Shown here: positions 33,323 to 44,878 of the stretch, one piece after another
How the letters are laid out: the number at the start of each line of letters is the position of its first letter
How positions within the stretch are numbered: the first letter of the stretch is position 1
NCBI GenBank assembly: GCA_019703815.1
Contig: AP023052.1
Span: 2,807,501 to 2,871,500, forward strand
Direction of reading: 5' to 3'
Source: Thaumasiovibrio occultus
Lineage (GTDB): Bacteria > Pseudomonadota > Gammaproteobacteria > Enterobacterales > Vibrionaceae
DNA: 64,000 nucleotides
Made by a program: the position numbers and the translations under genes
Notes under the pieces: model-generated
Databases searched by the model: none
What the model saw: the letters and a program-made list of their open reading frames with translations, nothing else
What the model was told of the DNA's origin: nothing

Positions 33323-33970
33323 ATGGATGACAAACTAAAGAATAACTTCTGGTACGCCGACTGGTCTTTCCCAATTTTCGTTGGCTTGCTGTCTTCAGGT
33401 GTATTTGCTGGTACTCACATGTTCTACCTCTACGGTGTGGGTGCATTTAACGAAGTAGCGTTCGTTTCTATGCTGCGTTCAGGTATGGAAACTGGGGTAT
33501 ACGGCGCAGTAGCAGCGTTCGGTGCGAGCTTCCTATTCGCTCGTATCATCGAAGGTTCACTGGTCGGTATCTTGGATATCGGTGGTGCAATCCAAACCGG
33601 TGTTGGCCTAGGTGTTCCAGCATTGCTACTGGGCGCGGGGATCGTATTCCCACTAGAAAACTTCGTTGCGTCTCTTGTGACCGGCATGTTGATTGGTATG
33701 GCGATCGGCTACGTGATTATCCTTGCACGTAAGTTCACCATCAACCAAAGCAACTCAACCTACGGCGCAGACGTCATGATGGGTGCAGGTAACAGCTCTG
33801 GCCGTTTCCTTGGGCCTCTTATCATCCTGTCAGCGATGGGTGCATCGATTCCAATCGGTATCGGTTCTCTAGCAGGCTCTTTGATCTTCTACATGTGGGG
33901 CAAGCCAATTACTGGTGGTGCAATCCTAGGTGCAATGGCACTAGGTACTATGTTCCCAGTCGCACTGTAA
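33323..33970 (+). CDS. DUF4310 polytopic membrane protein (EF_0833 type)
   Basis: 215 residues. About six hydrophobic stretches; notable conserved-looking elements are EGSLVGILDIGGAIQTGVGLGVP near the middle and GAGNSSGRFLGPLIILSAMGASIP later. It is the usual partner of DUF4311 and probably forms the membrane channel with it. The substrate should be that of the downstream enzymes, an acylated aminosugar acid. AGGGGAA precedes the ATG. A 66-bp gap to the next gene includes a GC-rich CCCCGTACG...CGGGGC imperfect hairpin. Confidence 0.82.
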   Translation: MDDKLKNNFWYADWSFPIFVGLLSSGVFAGTHMFYLYGVGAFNEVAFVSMLRSGMETGVYGAVAAFGASFLFARIIEGSLVGILDIGGAIQTGVGLGVPALLLGAGIVFPLENFVASLVTGMLIGMAIGYVIILARKFTINQSNSTYGADVMMGAGNSSGRFLGPLIILSAMGASIPIGIGSLAGSLIFYMWGKPITGGAILGAMALGTMFPVAL

Positions 33971-34036
33971 GTTCAGTCGCCTTTTAACACTATGCCCCGT
34001 ACGTTGTCTCCGGGCGGGGCTATTTAAGAATTGCTT

Positions 34037-35173
34037 ATGTACGATTTACTAATCCAACAAGCCAAACTGGCTTGTGGTGATACCACAGATATCGCCATCA
34101 CTAACGGTAAGATTACCGCTATCGGCAATCTGACCGACGTAACTGCAACCCATACCATTAACCTTGCCGCGAACCACTTTATCAGTGCGGGCTGGATTGA
34201 TGGCCACACACACTGCTACCCGAACTCACCAATTTATAACGACGAGCCGGATGCCATTGGGGTCACGGGCGGTGTCACAACAGTAATCGACGCAGGCAGC
34301 ACCGGCGCTGATGACATTGATGACTTCGCAGCGGTCACGGCATCATGCCAAACTAACGTTCGTGCTCTACTGAATATTTCTCGCATTGGTCTACTTCGTC
34401 AAAACGAACTGGCGGATAAAAACGATATCGATGCGACCCTAAACAAAGCCGCCATTGAACGCCACCCAGACTTCGTTGTCGGGATCAAAGCGCGCATGAG
34501 CGGCAGTGTGGTCGGCGAAAACGGCCTTGCGCCACTGGCTGATGCTAAAGCGCTGCAGTGCCAATGCCAACACCTCCCATTGATGGTGCACGTCGGTAAC
34601 GCGCCACCAACCTTGGATGACATCGTAGAACTGCTGGGTGAAGGCGACATCCTGACCCACTGCTTCAACGGTAAACCTAACCGCATTCTGACACCGGAAG
34701 GTGAGCTACGCGGCGCGGTGAAAGCGGCGATTGAACGTGGCATGTTGCTCGACATAGGCCACGGCAGTGCCAGCTTCAGTTTTGAAGTGGCGGAGCAAGC
34801 GATCTCACGCGGGATCCTGCCAGACACCATTAGCTCTGATATCTACTGCAAGAACCGCATCAACGGCCCGGTGTATGGCCTCGCCCACTTGATGTCGATG
34901 TTCTTCACCCTTGGCCTGAGCCATGAAGAGATCATTGAGCGTGTCACCCAGCGCGTCGCCAGCGCTCTGAAGTTACCAACCAAAGGCAGCCTTGCCATCG
35001 GCCAAGACGCTGACCTCACTATTTATGACCTTGAGTCTGCCACCGTGACCTTCAACGACACCGAAGGCGACAGCAGACAAGGCGAACAACGTTTTGCACC
35101 TCTTGCAGCCATTGTGGGCGGCAAGCTTATTGTGACAGAAAAAGGACAACACACTCATGCCTTCAATTCTTGA
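34037..35173 (+). CDS. amidohydrolase/deacetylase of the COG3964 family (EF_0837 type)
   Basis: 378 residues. A binuclear-metal amidohydrolase barrel: HTH at residues 57-59 (GWIDGHTH), a probable carboxylated lysine K151 (VVGIKARMSG), H185 (LMVHVG), H208 (DILTHCFNG) and catalytic D268 (ISSDIY). The family is often mislabelled dihydroorotase. In this operon the likely job is removal of an N- or O-acyl group before the PLP step. The ATG at 34037 was chosen over a TTG two codons upstream. It overlaps the next gene by 17 bp. Confidence 0.85.
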   Translation: MYDLLIQQAKLACGDTTDIAITNGKITAIGNLTDVTATHTINLAANHFISAGWIDGHTHCYPNSPIYNDEPDAIGVTGGVTTVIDAGSTGADDIDDFAAVTASCQTNVRALLNISRIGLLRQNELADKNDIDATLNKAAIERHPDFVVGIKARMSGSVVGENGLAPLADAKALQCQCQHLPLMVHVGNAPPTLDDIVELLGEGDILTHCFNGKPNRILTPEGELRGAVKAAIERGMLLDIGHGSASFSFEVAEQAISRGILPDTISSDIYCKNRINGPVYGLAHLMSMFFTLGLSHEEIIERVTQRVASALKLPTKGSLAIGQDADLTIYDLESATVTFNDTEGDSRQGEQRFAPLAAIVGGKLIVTEKGQHTHAFNS

Positions 35174-36266
35174 GAAATACAACCTGAAAGAAGTGATCAA
35201 CGCTTCTGGACGCATGACAGCTTTGGGCGTATCAACGCCACAACCTGAAGTGGTAGAAACCGTCTGTTTCGGTGTGAACAGCTACTTCGAAATGAAAGAT
35301 CTGGTCAACAAGACCGGTGAATACATCGCGCGTATGCTCGATGTAGAAAACGCCGTAGTGGTGTCTTGTGCATCAGCAGGTATCGCGCAATCTGTGGCGG
35401 CCATGATTGTCCGTGGCGACGCCTACCGTTTGGAAAACCTCCATGCTCACGCCCACAACATGCCAACCGAAATCGTGATCCCGAAAGGTCACAACGTGAA
35501 CTTCGGCGCGCCAGTAGGCACCATGATCAACCTTGGTGGTGGTCGTGTGGTTGAAGCGGGCTGGGCAAACGAATGTAGCGCCGCGCAACTAAGCGCTGCC
35601 GTTAACAGCAACACCGCAGCGATCCTTTACATCAAATCACACCACTGCGTGCAAAAGAGCATGCTGTCAGTCGCTGACGCGACGGCGGTGGCGAAAGCGC
35701 ACAACGTACCGTTGATCGTCGATGCTGCGGCAGAAGAAGATCTCAAGCTGTACTACCAACAAGGTGCCGATCTGGTGATCTACAGCGGCGCGAAAGCGAT
35801 TGAAGGCCCAACCAGCGGTCTTGTGATCGGTAAGCACGAATACGTGGAGTGGGTAAAACAACAATCTGCCGGTATTGGCCGTGCGATGAAAGTGGGTAAA
35901 GAAGGCATTCTTGGCCTGACGCACGCGATTGAAATCTACCTTGAACGCCAACAAGAAACCGGCGAAGAAATGGTCGCGAAAATGACCCCGTTCATCGACG
36001 GTCTGAACGCCCTAACCGGTATCACCTCTCGCGTAGTATGGGATAGCGCAGGTCGCGATATCGCCCGTGCAGAAGTGAACTTTGACGCTAGCGCGTTCGG
36101 CATCAATGCCAAAGAAGCGGTTACCCGACTGCAAAACGGTAACCCAGCGATCTACTGTCGCGCTTACAAAGCCAACGAAGGCACTATCGAATTTGACGTG
36201 CGCAGCGTTTCTCAAGCACAACTAACCCAAGTGCTTGCTGCCATGACTAAGTTAACTCAGGAGTAA
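35157..36266 (+). CDS. dgaE: PLP-dependent ammonia lyase, DgaE-like (SelA-related fold)
   Basis: 369 residues. The fold-type I enzyme family related to SelA; the PLP lysine is K213 in VIYSGAKAIEGPTSG and the cofactor aspartate is in LIVDAAAEEDL. Salmonella DgaE eliminates ammonia from D-glucosaminate-6-phosphate, giving 2-keto-3-deoxygluconate-6-phosphate. The match to that family and the adjacent aldolase support the same chemistry here, although the true substrate could be a stereoisomer. AAAGGA precedes the ATG. Confidence 0.85.
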   Translation: MPSILEKYNLKEVINASGRMTALGVSTPQPEVVETVCFGVNSYFEMKDLVNKTGEYIARMLDVENAVVVSCASAGIAQSVAAMIVRGDAYRLENLHAHAHNMPTEIVIPKGHNVNFGAPVGTMINLGGGRVVEAGWANECSAAQLSAAVNSNTAAILYIKSHHCVQKSMLSVADATAVAKAHNVPLIVDAAAEEDLKLYYQQGADLVIYSGAKAIEGPTSGLVIGKHEYVEWVKQQSAGIGRAMKVGKEGILGLTHAIEIYLERQQETGEEMVAKMTPFIDGLNALTGITSRVVWDSAGRDIARAEVNFDASAFGINAKEAVTRLQNGNPAIYCRAYKANEGTIEFDVRSVSQAQLTQVLAAMTKLTQE

Positions 36267-36270
36267 TCAC

Positions 36271-37014
36271 ATGTCTTTGACCCCTAAATTTTATGCTGAT
36301 CGTGTTTGTTTGAACGTACTAGCTAACTCTCACGACAACGCTGTTGATATCTACGAAGCAGCGGAAGGTCACGTACTGGTTGGCATGCTGTCAAAGAGCT
36401 ACCCAGATGTACCTTCAGCGGTAGAAGACATGAAAGCTTGTGCGGAAAAAATCAATAACGCCCTGTCTATCGGCCTAGGTGCTGGCGATCCAAAACAGTC
36501 TGACATGGTGACTGAGCTTGCAGGTATTTTGCAGCCACAACACGTCAACCAAGTGTTCACTGGCGTTGGCAAAAGCCGTAACGCACTAGGCCAAAACGAC
36601 ACCGTTGTGAACGGCCTGATTTCACCAACCGGCACTGTCGGTATGGTGAAAGTGTCTACCGGTCCGAAGAGCTCAACCATGGCTGACGCTATCGTGCCTG
36701 TCGACACCGCAATCGCGATGCTACAAGACATGGGTTGCAGCTCTGTTAAATTCTTCCCGATGAATGGCCTAGAGTCTCGCGACGAATACGTCGAAGTTGC
36801 GAACGCGTGTGCACGCAATCAATTCTGGCTAGAGCCAACAGGTGGGATTGACCTAGCAAATTTCGAAGAAATTTTGCAAATTGCCTTGGATGCTGGCGTT
36901 GAGAAGGTTATACCTCACGTGTATAGCTCAATCATAGATTCATCAACTGGCAACACCCGTCCAGAAGATGTTAAAACACTGCTAGAAATCACCAAACGCA
37001 TTACAACAAACTAA
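36271..37014 (+). CDS. dgaF: KDPG-type aldolase, DgaF-like (EF_0839 type)
   Basis: 247 residues. It matches the EF_0839/DgaF family, which cleaves 2-dehydro-3-deoxy-6-phosphogluconate to pyruvate and glyceraldehyde-3-phosphate. Visible elements: LSIGLGAGDPKQ near residue 66, QVFTGVGKSRNAL, VKFFPMNGLESRDEY with the probable Schiff-base lysine before FFPMNG, and FWLEPTGGIDL. It lies 4 bp after dgaE and is followed by a terminator. Confidence 0.88.
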   Translation: MSLTPKFYADRVCLNVLANSHDNAVDIYEAAEGHVLVGMLSKSYPDVPSAVEDMKACAEKINNALSIGLGAGDPKQSDMVTELAGILQPQHVNQVFTGVGKSRNALGQNDTVVNGLISPTGTVGMVKVSTGPKSSTMADAIVPVDTAIAMLQDMGCSSVKFFPMNGLESRDEYVEVANACARNQFWLEPTGGIDLANFEEILQIALDAGVEKVIPHVYSSIIDSSTGNTRPEDVKTLLEITKRITTN

Positions 37015-37020
37015 TGTGAG

Positions 37021-37050
37021 AAAGCCGAGCCTACCGCGCTCGGCTTTTTT
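37021..37050 (+). terminator. intrinsic terminator after dgaF
   Basis: AAGCCGAGC and GCTCGGCTT pair around a short loop, followed by TTTTTT. The regulator gene downstream is therefore expressed by read-through or a nearby promoter. Confidence 0.85.
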
Positions 37051-37076
37051 AGCAGTACTTGTACAAGGAAACACCT

Positions 37077-38981
37077 ATGCCCAAGTTACCGCATCCCCGC
37101 CTCGTTCGTTTACTCGATGCCGTCCTGAATACGCCCCTGACCCAAGAAGAGCTAGCTACGCGTCTGAATGTCTCCACCCGCACGGTTCGTACCGATGTCG
37201 CCACCCTCAATAACGTGATGGTGAACCACGGCGCGCACTTGATCCATCAGCGTGGGTTGGGCTACCAGCTCAAGATCTACAATCAAGCCGCGTTCAATGC
37301 CTTCCAGCAAGCGGTGTTAGAAACCGGGCCTGCGCCACGTACCAGCAAAGAGCGCATCGTGCAGATCCAAGTGCTCCTGCTGGCCTCTGACGATTGGATC
37401 CGCCTCGACGATCTGGCAGACACCTGGAACCTAAGCCGCGCCGCCGTGCAAGGCGATATGGCCGACGTGCGTTCGCAGTTATCACTGTTTGGGTTAAGCA
37501 TCGATACTAAACCGCGCTTTGGGATGCGGATCATTGGCAGCGAAACCGCCATTCGTGCGCGTTTGGCGCAGATCATCTATGTCGAGCAAAAAGCCGGGCA
37601 AAGCTCGCGCGGCTTGATCAATAGCCTGTTCCCGCTCAAATCACAGCAAGTGCTGACCATTCGCCTGCGTGAGTTGCTCACTGAGCTGAAAATCCACATT
37701 AATGACGATGGCCTGCACTGGCTCACCATCTACGCCACCGTCACCTTGCAGCGCTTGGCCAGCGGCCATGAGCTCAACCATTTCGCCCAAGATGACATTA
37801 CGCCGACCATCTTGCCGGTCGCATCGAAGATCTTTGATGCGTTGCCGATGTTGCTGCCAGCGAACCGCCACGAAATTGCGGCGATGGCGATCCAACTGCA
37901 AGCACGGATCAACCCAAACCAATACCCGCTAAATGCCGGCGTGAAAGAAGAAGCGCGTCAGTTGGTCACCCACATCCTGAACTATGTGCACCACCACTAC
38001 CCGTACGACATTCGCCAAGACAGTCAGTTAAAGCAAGATTTGCTCACTCACATCAGCAACATGATCATTCGCGTGAAACACCACGTCGCGACGATCAACC
38101 CGCTGGCAGAGCACATTAAGCAGCACTACCCGCTTGCCTACGACATCACCCTCGCCGCGATTGCCGATTGGATCCGCGAAACCGGCTACTGTATGACCCA
38201 GCACGAAATCGGGTATTTGGTGATCCACTTAGGGGTCGGGCTTGAGCGCAACAACTGCTTGGAGCATCACACCCCAAAAGCGATTTTGTACTGCGATGCA
38301 GGCAACGCTGTGGCACGTGGCTTGGAAGCGATCATTTCGCGCCACTATCCCCTACTTGAGCTGAGAACCATCAACAACATCGCCGCCCTTGAGCGCGCGC
38401 AAATGCTCGGCGCTGATATCATTATTTCGACCACGCCGTTGATCGAAGCGCGTCTGCCGCTGTTTATTCTTGATCCGTTCCCAACCCAGCACCAATTAGA
38501 AGAGCTGGGTAAGTTGGTACTGGTCGACCGTACCGGGCCGTACATGCTGGAGAAATACTTCTCTGCTGAGCAGTTCCTGTATATTGATGAGCCGATCGAT
38601 CAAGAGACCTTGTTCAATCAAGTGTGCGGCGAATTGGAAGGGCGCGGATTGGTAGAAGCCGGTTATGGCGCGTCGCTCAAAGAGCGTGAAGTGATTGTTT
38701 CGACCATGATGGGCAACCATATTGCCCTGCCTCACTCCATTGCGCTGTACGCGAAGCACTCCTTGGTCTACACGGTGGCGGCGCCGCGTGGCATTGATTG
38801 GGGGAATGGCGAAAAAGCCTATTTGATCCTGTTTATGGCGCTCAGTAAACACGACTATGAAGAAGCGATGGGGCTGTACGATCTGTTCTTAACCTTGGTG
38901 AATAACAAGGCAGGGAAAACCCTCGCCCAGTGTACCGATTTTGCCGACTTTAAAGCACTGGCACATCAAGAGCTGCTATAA
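37077..38981 (+). CDS. PRD-type transcriptional activator with EIIB-like and EIIA domains (MtlR/ManR-like)
   Basis: 634 residues. An N-terminal helix-turn-helix (LTQEELATRLNVSTRTVRTDVATL, residues 21-44), a second HTH region (DDLADTWNLSRAAVQGDM, near 105-130), two PRDs (about 180-390; the second shows EIGYLVIHLGVGLER), an EIIB-like domain keeping a Cys (AILYCDAGNAVA), and a C-terminal fructose-type EIIA with active His553 (IALPHS). Such regulators are switched by PTS phosphorylation. Its presence implies the operon responds to PTS state. AAGGAA precedes the ATG at 37077; the TTG at 37059 is less likely. Confidence 0.9.
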   Translation: MPKLPHPRLVRLLDAVLNTPLTQEELATRLNVSTRTVRTDVATLNNVMVNHGAHLIHQRGLGYQLKIYNQAAFNAFQQAVLETGPAPRTSKERIVQIQVLLLASDDWIRLDDLADTWNLSRAAVQGDMADVRSQLSLFGLSIDTKPRFGMRIIGSETAIRARLAQIIYVEQKAGQSSRGLINSLFPLKSQQVLTIRLRELLTELKIHINDDGLHWLTIYATVTLQRLASGHELNHFAQDDITPTILPVASKIFDALPMLLPANRHEIAAMAIQLQARINPNQYPLNAGVKEEARQLVTHILNYVHHHYPYDIRQDSQLKQDLLTHISNMIIRVKHHVATINPLAEHIKQHYPLAYDITLAAIADWIRETGYCMTQHEIGYLVIHLGVGLERNNCLEHHTPKAILYCDAGNAVARGLEAIISRHYPLLELRTINNIAALERAQMLGADIIISTTPLIEARLPLFILDPFPTQHQLEELGKLVLVDRTGPYMLEKYFSAEQFLYIDEPIDQETLFNQVCGELEGRGLVEAGYGASLKEREVIVSTMMGNHIALPHSIALYAKHSLVYTVAAPRGIDWGNGEKAYLILFMALSKHDYEEAMGLYDLFLTLVNNKAGKTLAQCTDFADFKALAHQELL

Positions 38982-39031
38982 GTTCGCCAACGCGCGAATG
39001 TCGGTAGAACTTAATAGCGATCAACAGACAC

Positions 39032-39059
39032 AAAAAAAGGGCCAATGGCCCTTTTTTTG
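39032..39059. terminator. bidirectional terminator between the regulator and rlmB
   Basis: AAAAAAAGGGCC and GGCCCTTTTTTT pair with a tiny loop; it serves the converging genes. Confidence 0.88.
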
Positions 39060-39076
39060 TGGATTGCTACGCCAAC

Positions 39077-39823
39077 TTACGCTTTAGCAGCCAAACGCTG
39101 ACGCACCACTTCAAACAAGCACACACCGCTTGCCACTGAAACGTTCAAGCTCGATACCGTACCCGCCATTGGGATCTTGATCAGCTCATCACAGGTTTCA
39201 CGGGTTAGACGACGCATACCGTCACCTTCTGCGCCCATCACCAACGCCATTGGGCCGGTCATCTTCGCTTGGTAGATGTCATGGGTGGCTTCACCTGCGG
39301 TACCAACGATCCAAATGCCCTTGTCTTGTAGCATACGCATAGTGCGCGCCAAATTGGTCACGCGAACCAATGGCACCACTTCTGCTGCGCCACACGCGAC
39401 CTTGCTGGCGGTTGCATTCAGCTGCGCTGAGCGATCTTTAGGTACGATCACCGCCGCCACACCGGCCGCATCCGCATTACGCAAACACGCACCCAGGTTG
39501 TGCGGATCGGTCACACCATCAAGGATCAGTAGCAATGGTTGCTCTTTGCCGTCCAAAATGATGTCGAGATCGTTCTCGTTGTACTGACGCGCCGGTTTTA
39601 CACGGGCGATAATGCCTTGGTGTACCGCGCCTTTTGCACGGTCATCCAACGCCTTACGGCCAGCTTCTTGTACGGTTACGCCCAGTGACATCAACTCGCT
39701 CAGTACCGGTGCTAGGCGCTCGTCTTGACGACCTTTCAATACCATTACTTCAATAAAGCGTGCTGGATCGTTCGCCAACACGGCTTGTACGGCGTGGATG
39801 CCGTAAATCATTTCATTACTCAT
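39077..39823 (-). CDS. rlmB: 23S rRNA (guanosine-2'-O-)-methyltransferase RlmB
   Basis: 248 residues. A SPOUT methyltransferase acting on Gm2251 of 23S rRNA. N-terminal substrate-binding domain ([22 protein letters not shown]), then SPOUT motifs [39 protein letters not shown] and [24 protein letters not shown]. It overlaps the end of rnr by 4 bp (ATGA), so the two are coupled. Confidence 0.97.
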   Translation of the reverse strand: MSNEMIYGIHAVQAVLANDPARFIEVMVLKGRQDERLAPVLSELMSLGVTVQEAGRKALDDRAKGAVHQGIIARVKPARQYNENDLDIILDGKEQPLLLILDGVTDPHNLGACLRNADAAGVAAVIVPKDRSAQLNATASKVACGAAEVVPLVRVTNLARTMRMLQDKGIWIVGTAGEATHDIYQAKMTGPMALVMGAEGDGMRRLTRETCDELIKIPMAGTVSSLNVSVASGVCLFEVVRQRLAAKA

Positions 39824-42411
39824 GATTGTGCTTTCTTCGCTTTACCGCGCGCTTTTTTCTTCTTGCGCACTTTCTCGGCTTTGGTTTTCTTCGGAGCCGG
39901 GTTAGCTTTCTTGCCACCCGCGTTCGATGTTTTTTTGCCTGCTGGCTTTTTCTTGCTGCCTTTCGCTGGCGGCTTACCACCTAACGATGGCGGTAGATCG
40001 TCTTCCACCGCTGGCATTGCCTTAGGCACTTTGCCTTGCTTCAGTGCTTGGCGCACACTGCGGCGATCGGATTTTTGTTTTGCTTGAACTTCTTCGGCTT
40101 TGCCGTCTTTACCGACTTGGTAAGCTTGGAGGTTCTGACGCATGCCTTCAGCTTTGCGCATACGTTGTTTTTCAGTTTTGCCTTCACGACGAGGTTTGCG
40201 GTTGCTGCCCACCAAATCGAAGTCGATTTTGCGATCATCCAAGTTTACGCCCAGTACGCGGATTTGTACCGTGTCACCCAAACGATATACCTGCTTAGAG
40301 TGATCCCCAATCAAGCGCTGACCGATCGGATCGTAATGATAGTAATCATTCGCCAAGTTGGAGACATGCACCAAGCCATCGATATTCAGCTCGTTCAAAC
40401 GCACGAAAAAGCCAAAGCCGGTGACGTTGGCAATCACCCCTTCAAACTCATCGCCGACGTGATCTTGCATGTACTCACACTTGAGCCAATCAGCCACATC
40501 GCGCGTGGCATCATCAGCGCGGCGCTCGGTGGTCGAGCACTGCTCGCCCAAGGTGTCCATGTCATCAAATGAGTAATGGTAACCACCGGTTGGGGTCCAA
40601 CGATCTTTATTGGTACCCGCTTGCTTCGCCAATAGGTATTTGATCGCGCGGTGCAAGATCAAATCCGGGTAACGGCGAATTGGCGAGGTAAAGTGCGCGT
40701 ACTGGCTCAGTGCCAAACCAAAGTGACCCAAGTTATCCGCTTGGTAGATCGCTTGCTTCATGGAGCGCAGCAGCATGGTTTGGATCAGCTCTTGATCGGC
40801 GCGGCCGTGGATCAAGTGTGCGAGATCGGCGTAATCACGCGGCGACGGCTCCAAACCACCACCCAGATAAAGGCCCAACTCACCCAAGAAATCACGAAAA
40901 CCCGTCAAGCGCTCTTCACCCGGCGCTTCATGCACACGATAGAGCGCCGGCTCTTTCATCTTCTCGACAAAACGTGCGGACGCAATATTAGCCAGAATCA
41001 TGCACTCTTCAATGATTTTGTGCGCGTCGTTACGCTCGTAAGGCTCGATACGATCGATCTTACGCTCGCTGTTAAAGATAAATTTGGTCTCAACCGTTTC
41101 AAACTCAATCGCGCCACGCTCTTCGCGGGCAGTCTTGAGCACTTTGTACATCGCGTACAGCTCTTCCAGATGCGGAACAAGCGGCGCGTAACGTTCACGC
41201 AGCTCTTCATCACCTTCGAGCACTTTAAACACTTTGTTGTAGGTCAGACGCGCATGGGAATTCATCACCGCTTCGTAGTGCTTGTAGCCTGACAGCTTAC
41301 CGCTGGCGGAGATGGTCATCTCACACACCATACACAAGCGATCGACTTGCGGGTTCAATGAACACAGGCCATTTGACAGCACTTCTGGCAGCATCGGCAC
41401 CACTTGCGCGGGGAAATACACCGAGTTACCACGGTTGATCGCTTCTTTATCCAGCGCAGAATCAACACGAACGTAGTGGCTTACATCGGCAATCGCCACC
41501 CACAAACGCCAACCGCCAGATTTTTTCTTCTCACAGTACACCGCGTCATCGAAGTCGCGCGCGTCTTCGCCATCAATCGTCACCAGTGGCAAATCGCGTA
41601 AATCGACACGGCCTTGTTTGGCGTCTTCTGGCACTTCTTCGGTCAGATCGGCGATTTGCTTTTCAACGTCTTTTGGCCATTCGTGAGGAATATCGTGGGT
41701 ACGCAGTGCGATCTCGATTTCCATTCCCGGCGCCATATTTTCACCGAGGACTTCAACAATCTTACCAACCGCATTGTGTTGGCGCGTCGCACGCTGAGTG
41801 ATTTCCACCACCACCACGTTACCCATACGGGCTCCGAGTTTTTGATCTTGCGGGATCACGATATCTTGCGCGATCCGCGAATCGTCCGGCACCACATAAC
41901 CCATGCCGTTTTCGATAAAGAAACGCCCCACGATCTGGCCGGTACGCTCTTCCAAAATACGCACGATACGCGCTTCATCACGCCCACGTTTATCGACACC
42001 CACTTTTTGTGCCAAGACGTAATCGCCGTGGATCACGCCGCGCATTTGGTGAAACGGCAGCACTAAATCATCTTTGGTGCCCGCCCCTTCAGGACGCAAG
42101 AAGCCGAATCCTTCGCGGTGACCAATCACATTGCCTTTGATCAGATCGATACGCTCTGGCAAGGCATAGCACTGACGACGCGTGAAGATCAATTGCCCAT
42201 CGCGCTCCATCGCACGCAAACGGCGGCGAAGTCCTTCGTATTGATCATCACCTTGCAAGTTCATCACTTCAAACAGGTGATCTCGGCTTACTGGAGTAGA
42301 AAAGCTCTCAATAACTGACAGGATATGTTCGCGATCAGGGATAGGATTTTCGAATTCTTCAGCAGAACGACCGACAGGGCGATCGTCAGTATTTGGGGTG
42401 TTTTTGGCCAT
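39820..42411 (-). CDS. rnr: ribonuclease R
   Basis: 863 residues from the ATG at 42411 (GGAT at 6 nt; alternatives at 42423 and TTG 42444). A 3'-5' exoribonuclease that degrades structured RNA. Order: HTH ([26 protein letters not shown]), two cold-shock domains, the RNB catalytic domain ([21 protein letters not shown] with the metal-binding aspartates; [18 protein letters not shown]), S1 domain ([29 protein letters not shown]) and a long Lys-rich tail. It is followed by rlmB. Confidence 0.96.
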   Translation of the reverse strand: MAKNTPNTDDRPVGRSAEEFENPIPDREHILSVIESFSTPVSRDHLFEVMNLQGDDQYEGLRRRLRAMERDGQLIFTRRQCYALPERIDLIKGNVIGHREGFGFLRPEGAGTKDDLVLPFHQMRGVIHGDYVLAQKVGVDKRGRDEARIVRILEERTGQIVGRFFIENGMGYVVPDDSRIAQDIVIPQDQKLGARMGNVVVVEITQRATRQHNAVGKIVEVLGENMAPGMEIEIALRTHDIPHEWPKDVEKQIADLTEEVPEDAKQGRVDLRDLPLVTIDGEDARDFDDAVYCEKKKSGGWRLWVAIADVSHYVRVDSALDKEAINRGNSVYFPAQVVPMLPEVLSNGLCSLNPQVDRLCMVCEMTISASGKLSGYKHYEAVMNSHARLTYNKVFKVLEGDEELRERYAPLVPHLEELYAMYKVLKTAREERGAIEFETVETKFIFNSERKIDRIEPYERNDAHKIIEECMILANIASARFVEKMKEPALYRVHEAPGEERLTGFRDFLGELGLYLGGGLEPSPRDYADLAHLIHGRADQELIQTMLLRSMKQAIYQADNLGHFGLALSQYAHFTSPIRRYPDLILHRAIKYLLAKQAGTNKDRWTPTGGYHYSFDDMDTLGEQCSTTERRADDATRDVADWLKCEYMQDHVGDEFEGVIANVTGFGFFVRLNELNIDGLVHVSNLANDYYHYDPIGQRLIGDHSKQVYRLGDTVQIRVLGVNLDDRKIDFDLVGSNRKPRREGKTEKQRMRKAEGMRQNLQAYQVGKDGKAEEVQAKQKSDRRSVRQALKQGKVPKAMPAVEDDLPPSLGGKPPAKGSKKKPAGKKTSNAGGKKANPAPKKTKAEKVRKKKKARGKAKKAQS

Positions 42412-42663
42412 TGGATGATCCATAGTTGGCGAGTAATAACTCAAGTATATCTGAGTGCGTCGGCTTCATATAGCACAAGTGCAGGATATTCAGTGAAAAA
42501 GTGTCGAGCCCACAAGGCATTGCTTGCAGCAGGTATCACTGTTCTAAGCGGATAGAAATAAGGTTGCCAGCACGATAGGCGTCTAAGCCCTTAGCGGCAA
42601 ATTCAGTGTCATCGTAACAAGGCAATCACAGAAAAGAAAAACAGGGCGCTCAAGGCAACGCGA

Positions 42664-43293
42664 TCACCAGAAGGTGTCACGCATTTTGGCACGCTGAATG
42701 GCGTTTGCCGGCATACGTTGCTCTAGGCCACGACGCAATTGTGCAATGCGTCGGTGAGCCGCTTCATTGGCGGTTGATGTGTTATAGAGCCAGCGGTAGG
42801 CATCTTCATAATCAAGCGGGCTGCCGTAATCTTTCAGCAGTAGCTCAGCCAGTAACAGGCGGGCTTTCAAATGCCCCAGCGCCGCCGCTTCACGCAGGTA
42901 CGGAATAGCGCGTTCTTGATCTTGCTGGACCAAAGTGCCATTGGCGTAGTAACGCCCCAGTTGCTCAAGGGCAGCGGGCAAACCTTGTCGCGCGGCTTGG
43001 TTGATATAGAAAATACCGAGTTCTACATCGCGCTCTACGCAGACGCCCCACGCCAGCATATCACCGTACAAGAATTGAAAGGCGGGATACTCGACCACTT
43101 GGGCGCGCGCGGCAATATCTTCGACGATCTGGCATTCATCAGCCTTGATTTGGCGTAAATGTTCATTACTGTCAAACCAGCGAATAAGCTGCGCTTCCGA
43201 GTACACTTCCACCGGTCCCATCGCGAGATCGGTATTAGCGTAGGAAAGCTGGCTAATCAGCAATGTGGCAAGTAATTTCAATTTAAGCTTCAT
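42664..43293 (-). CDS. motX: sodium-type polar flagellar motor protein MotX
   Basis: 209 residues. Signal peptide (MKLKLKLLATLLISQLSYA) then Sel1-like repeats (GIFYINQAARQGLPAALEQLGRYYANG, RAIPYLREAAALGHLKARLLLAEL). MotX and MotY form the periplasmic T-ring of the Na+-driven Vibrio flagellum. The location next to rnr is the one known in Vibrio. The ATG at 43293 sets the signal peptide; the upstream extension is rejected. 42412-42663 holds no other gene. Confidence 0.92.
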   Translation of the reverse strand: MKLKLKLLATLLISQLSYANTDLAMGPVEVYSEAQLIRWFDSNEHLRQIKADECQIVEDIAARAQVVEYPAFQFLYGDMLAWGVCVERDVELGIFYINQAARQGLPAALEQLGRYYANGTLVQQDQERAIPYLREAAALGHLKARLLLAELLLKDYGSPLDYEDAYRWLYNTSTANEAAHRRIAQLRRGLEQRMPANAIQRAKMRDTFW

Positions 43294-43406
43294 AAGGGTT
43301 CTCTGGCAGTGTCGAGAATTGTATCGGCACCACACGGATGAACTTTAGGATGAATCGCCGCTGAAAACGGACTTTTAGCAAGATATCGCGAGAATTGAAG
43401 CAAGAT

Positions 43407-43438
43407 CAAAAAGCCAGCCCGAAGGCTGGCTCTTTTTC
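43407..43438 (-). terminator. terminator after purA
   Basis: On the minus strand GCCAGCC and GGCTGGC pair, followed by TTTTTGAT, directly after the purA stop codon. Confidence 0.8.
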
Positions 43439-44788
<1,350 letters not shown>

Positions 44789-44878
44789 CTAGCAGTTTCG
44801 GTCGTCCCTTGCAGTCACTTTTTAACCGTTCGACCTAAATTCTGTCAGATTGATGTCATGTAACTATCACGGATGATT

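Noticed and set aside
34037-35173. Annotation as dihydroorotase or D-aminoacylase
   Set aside because: Operon context is aminosugar-acid degradation, and the family (COG3964) is known to be commonly mislabelled.
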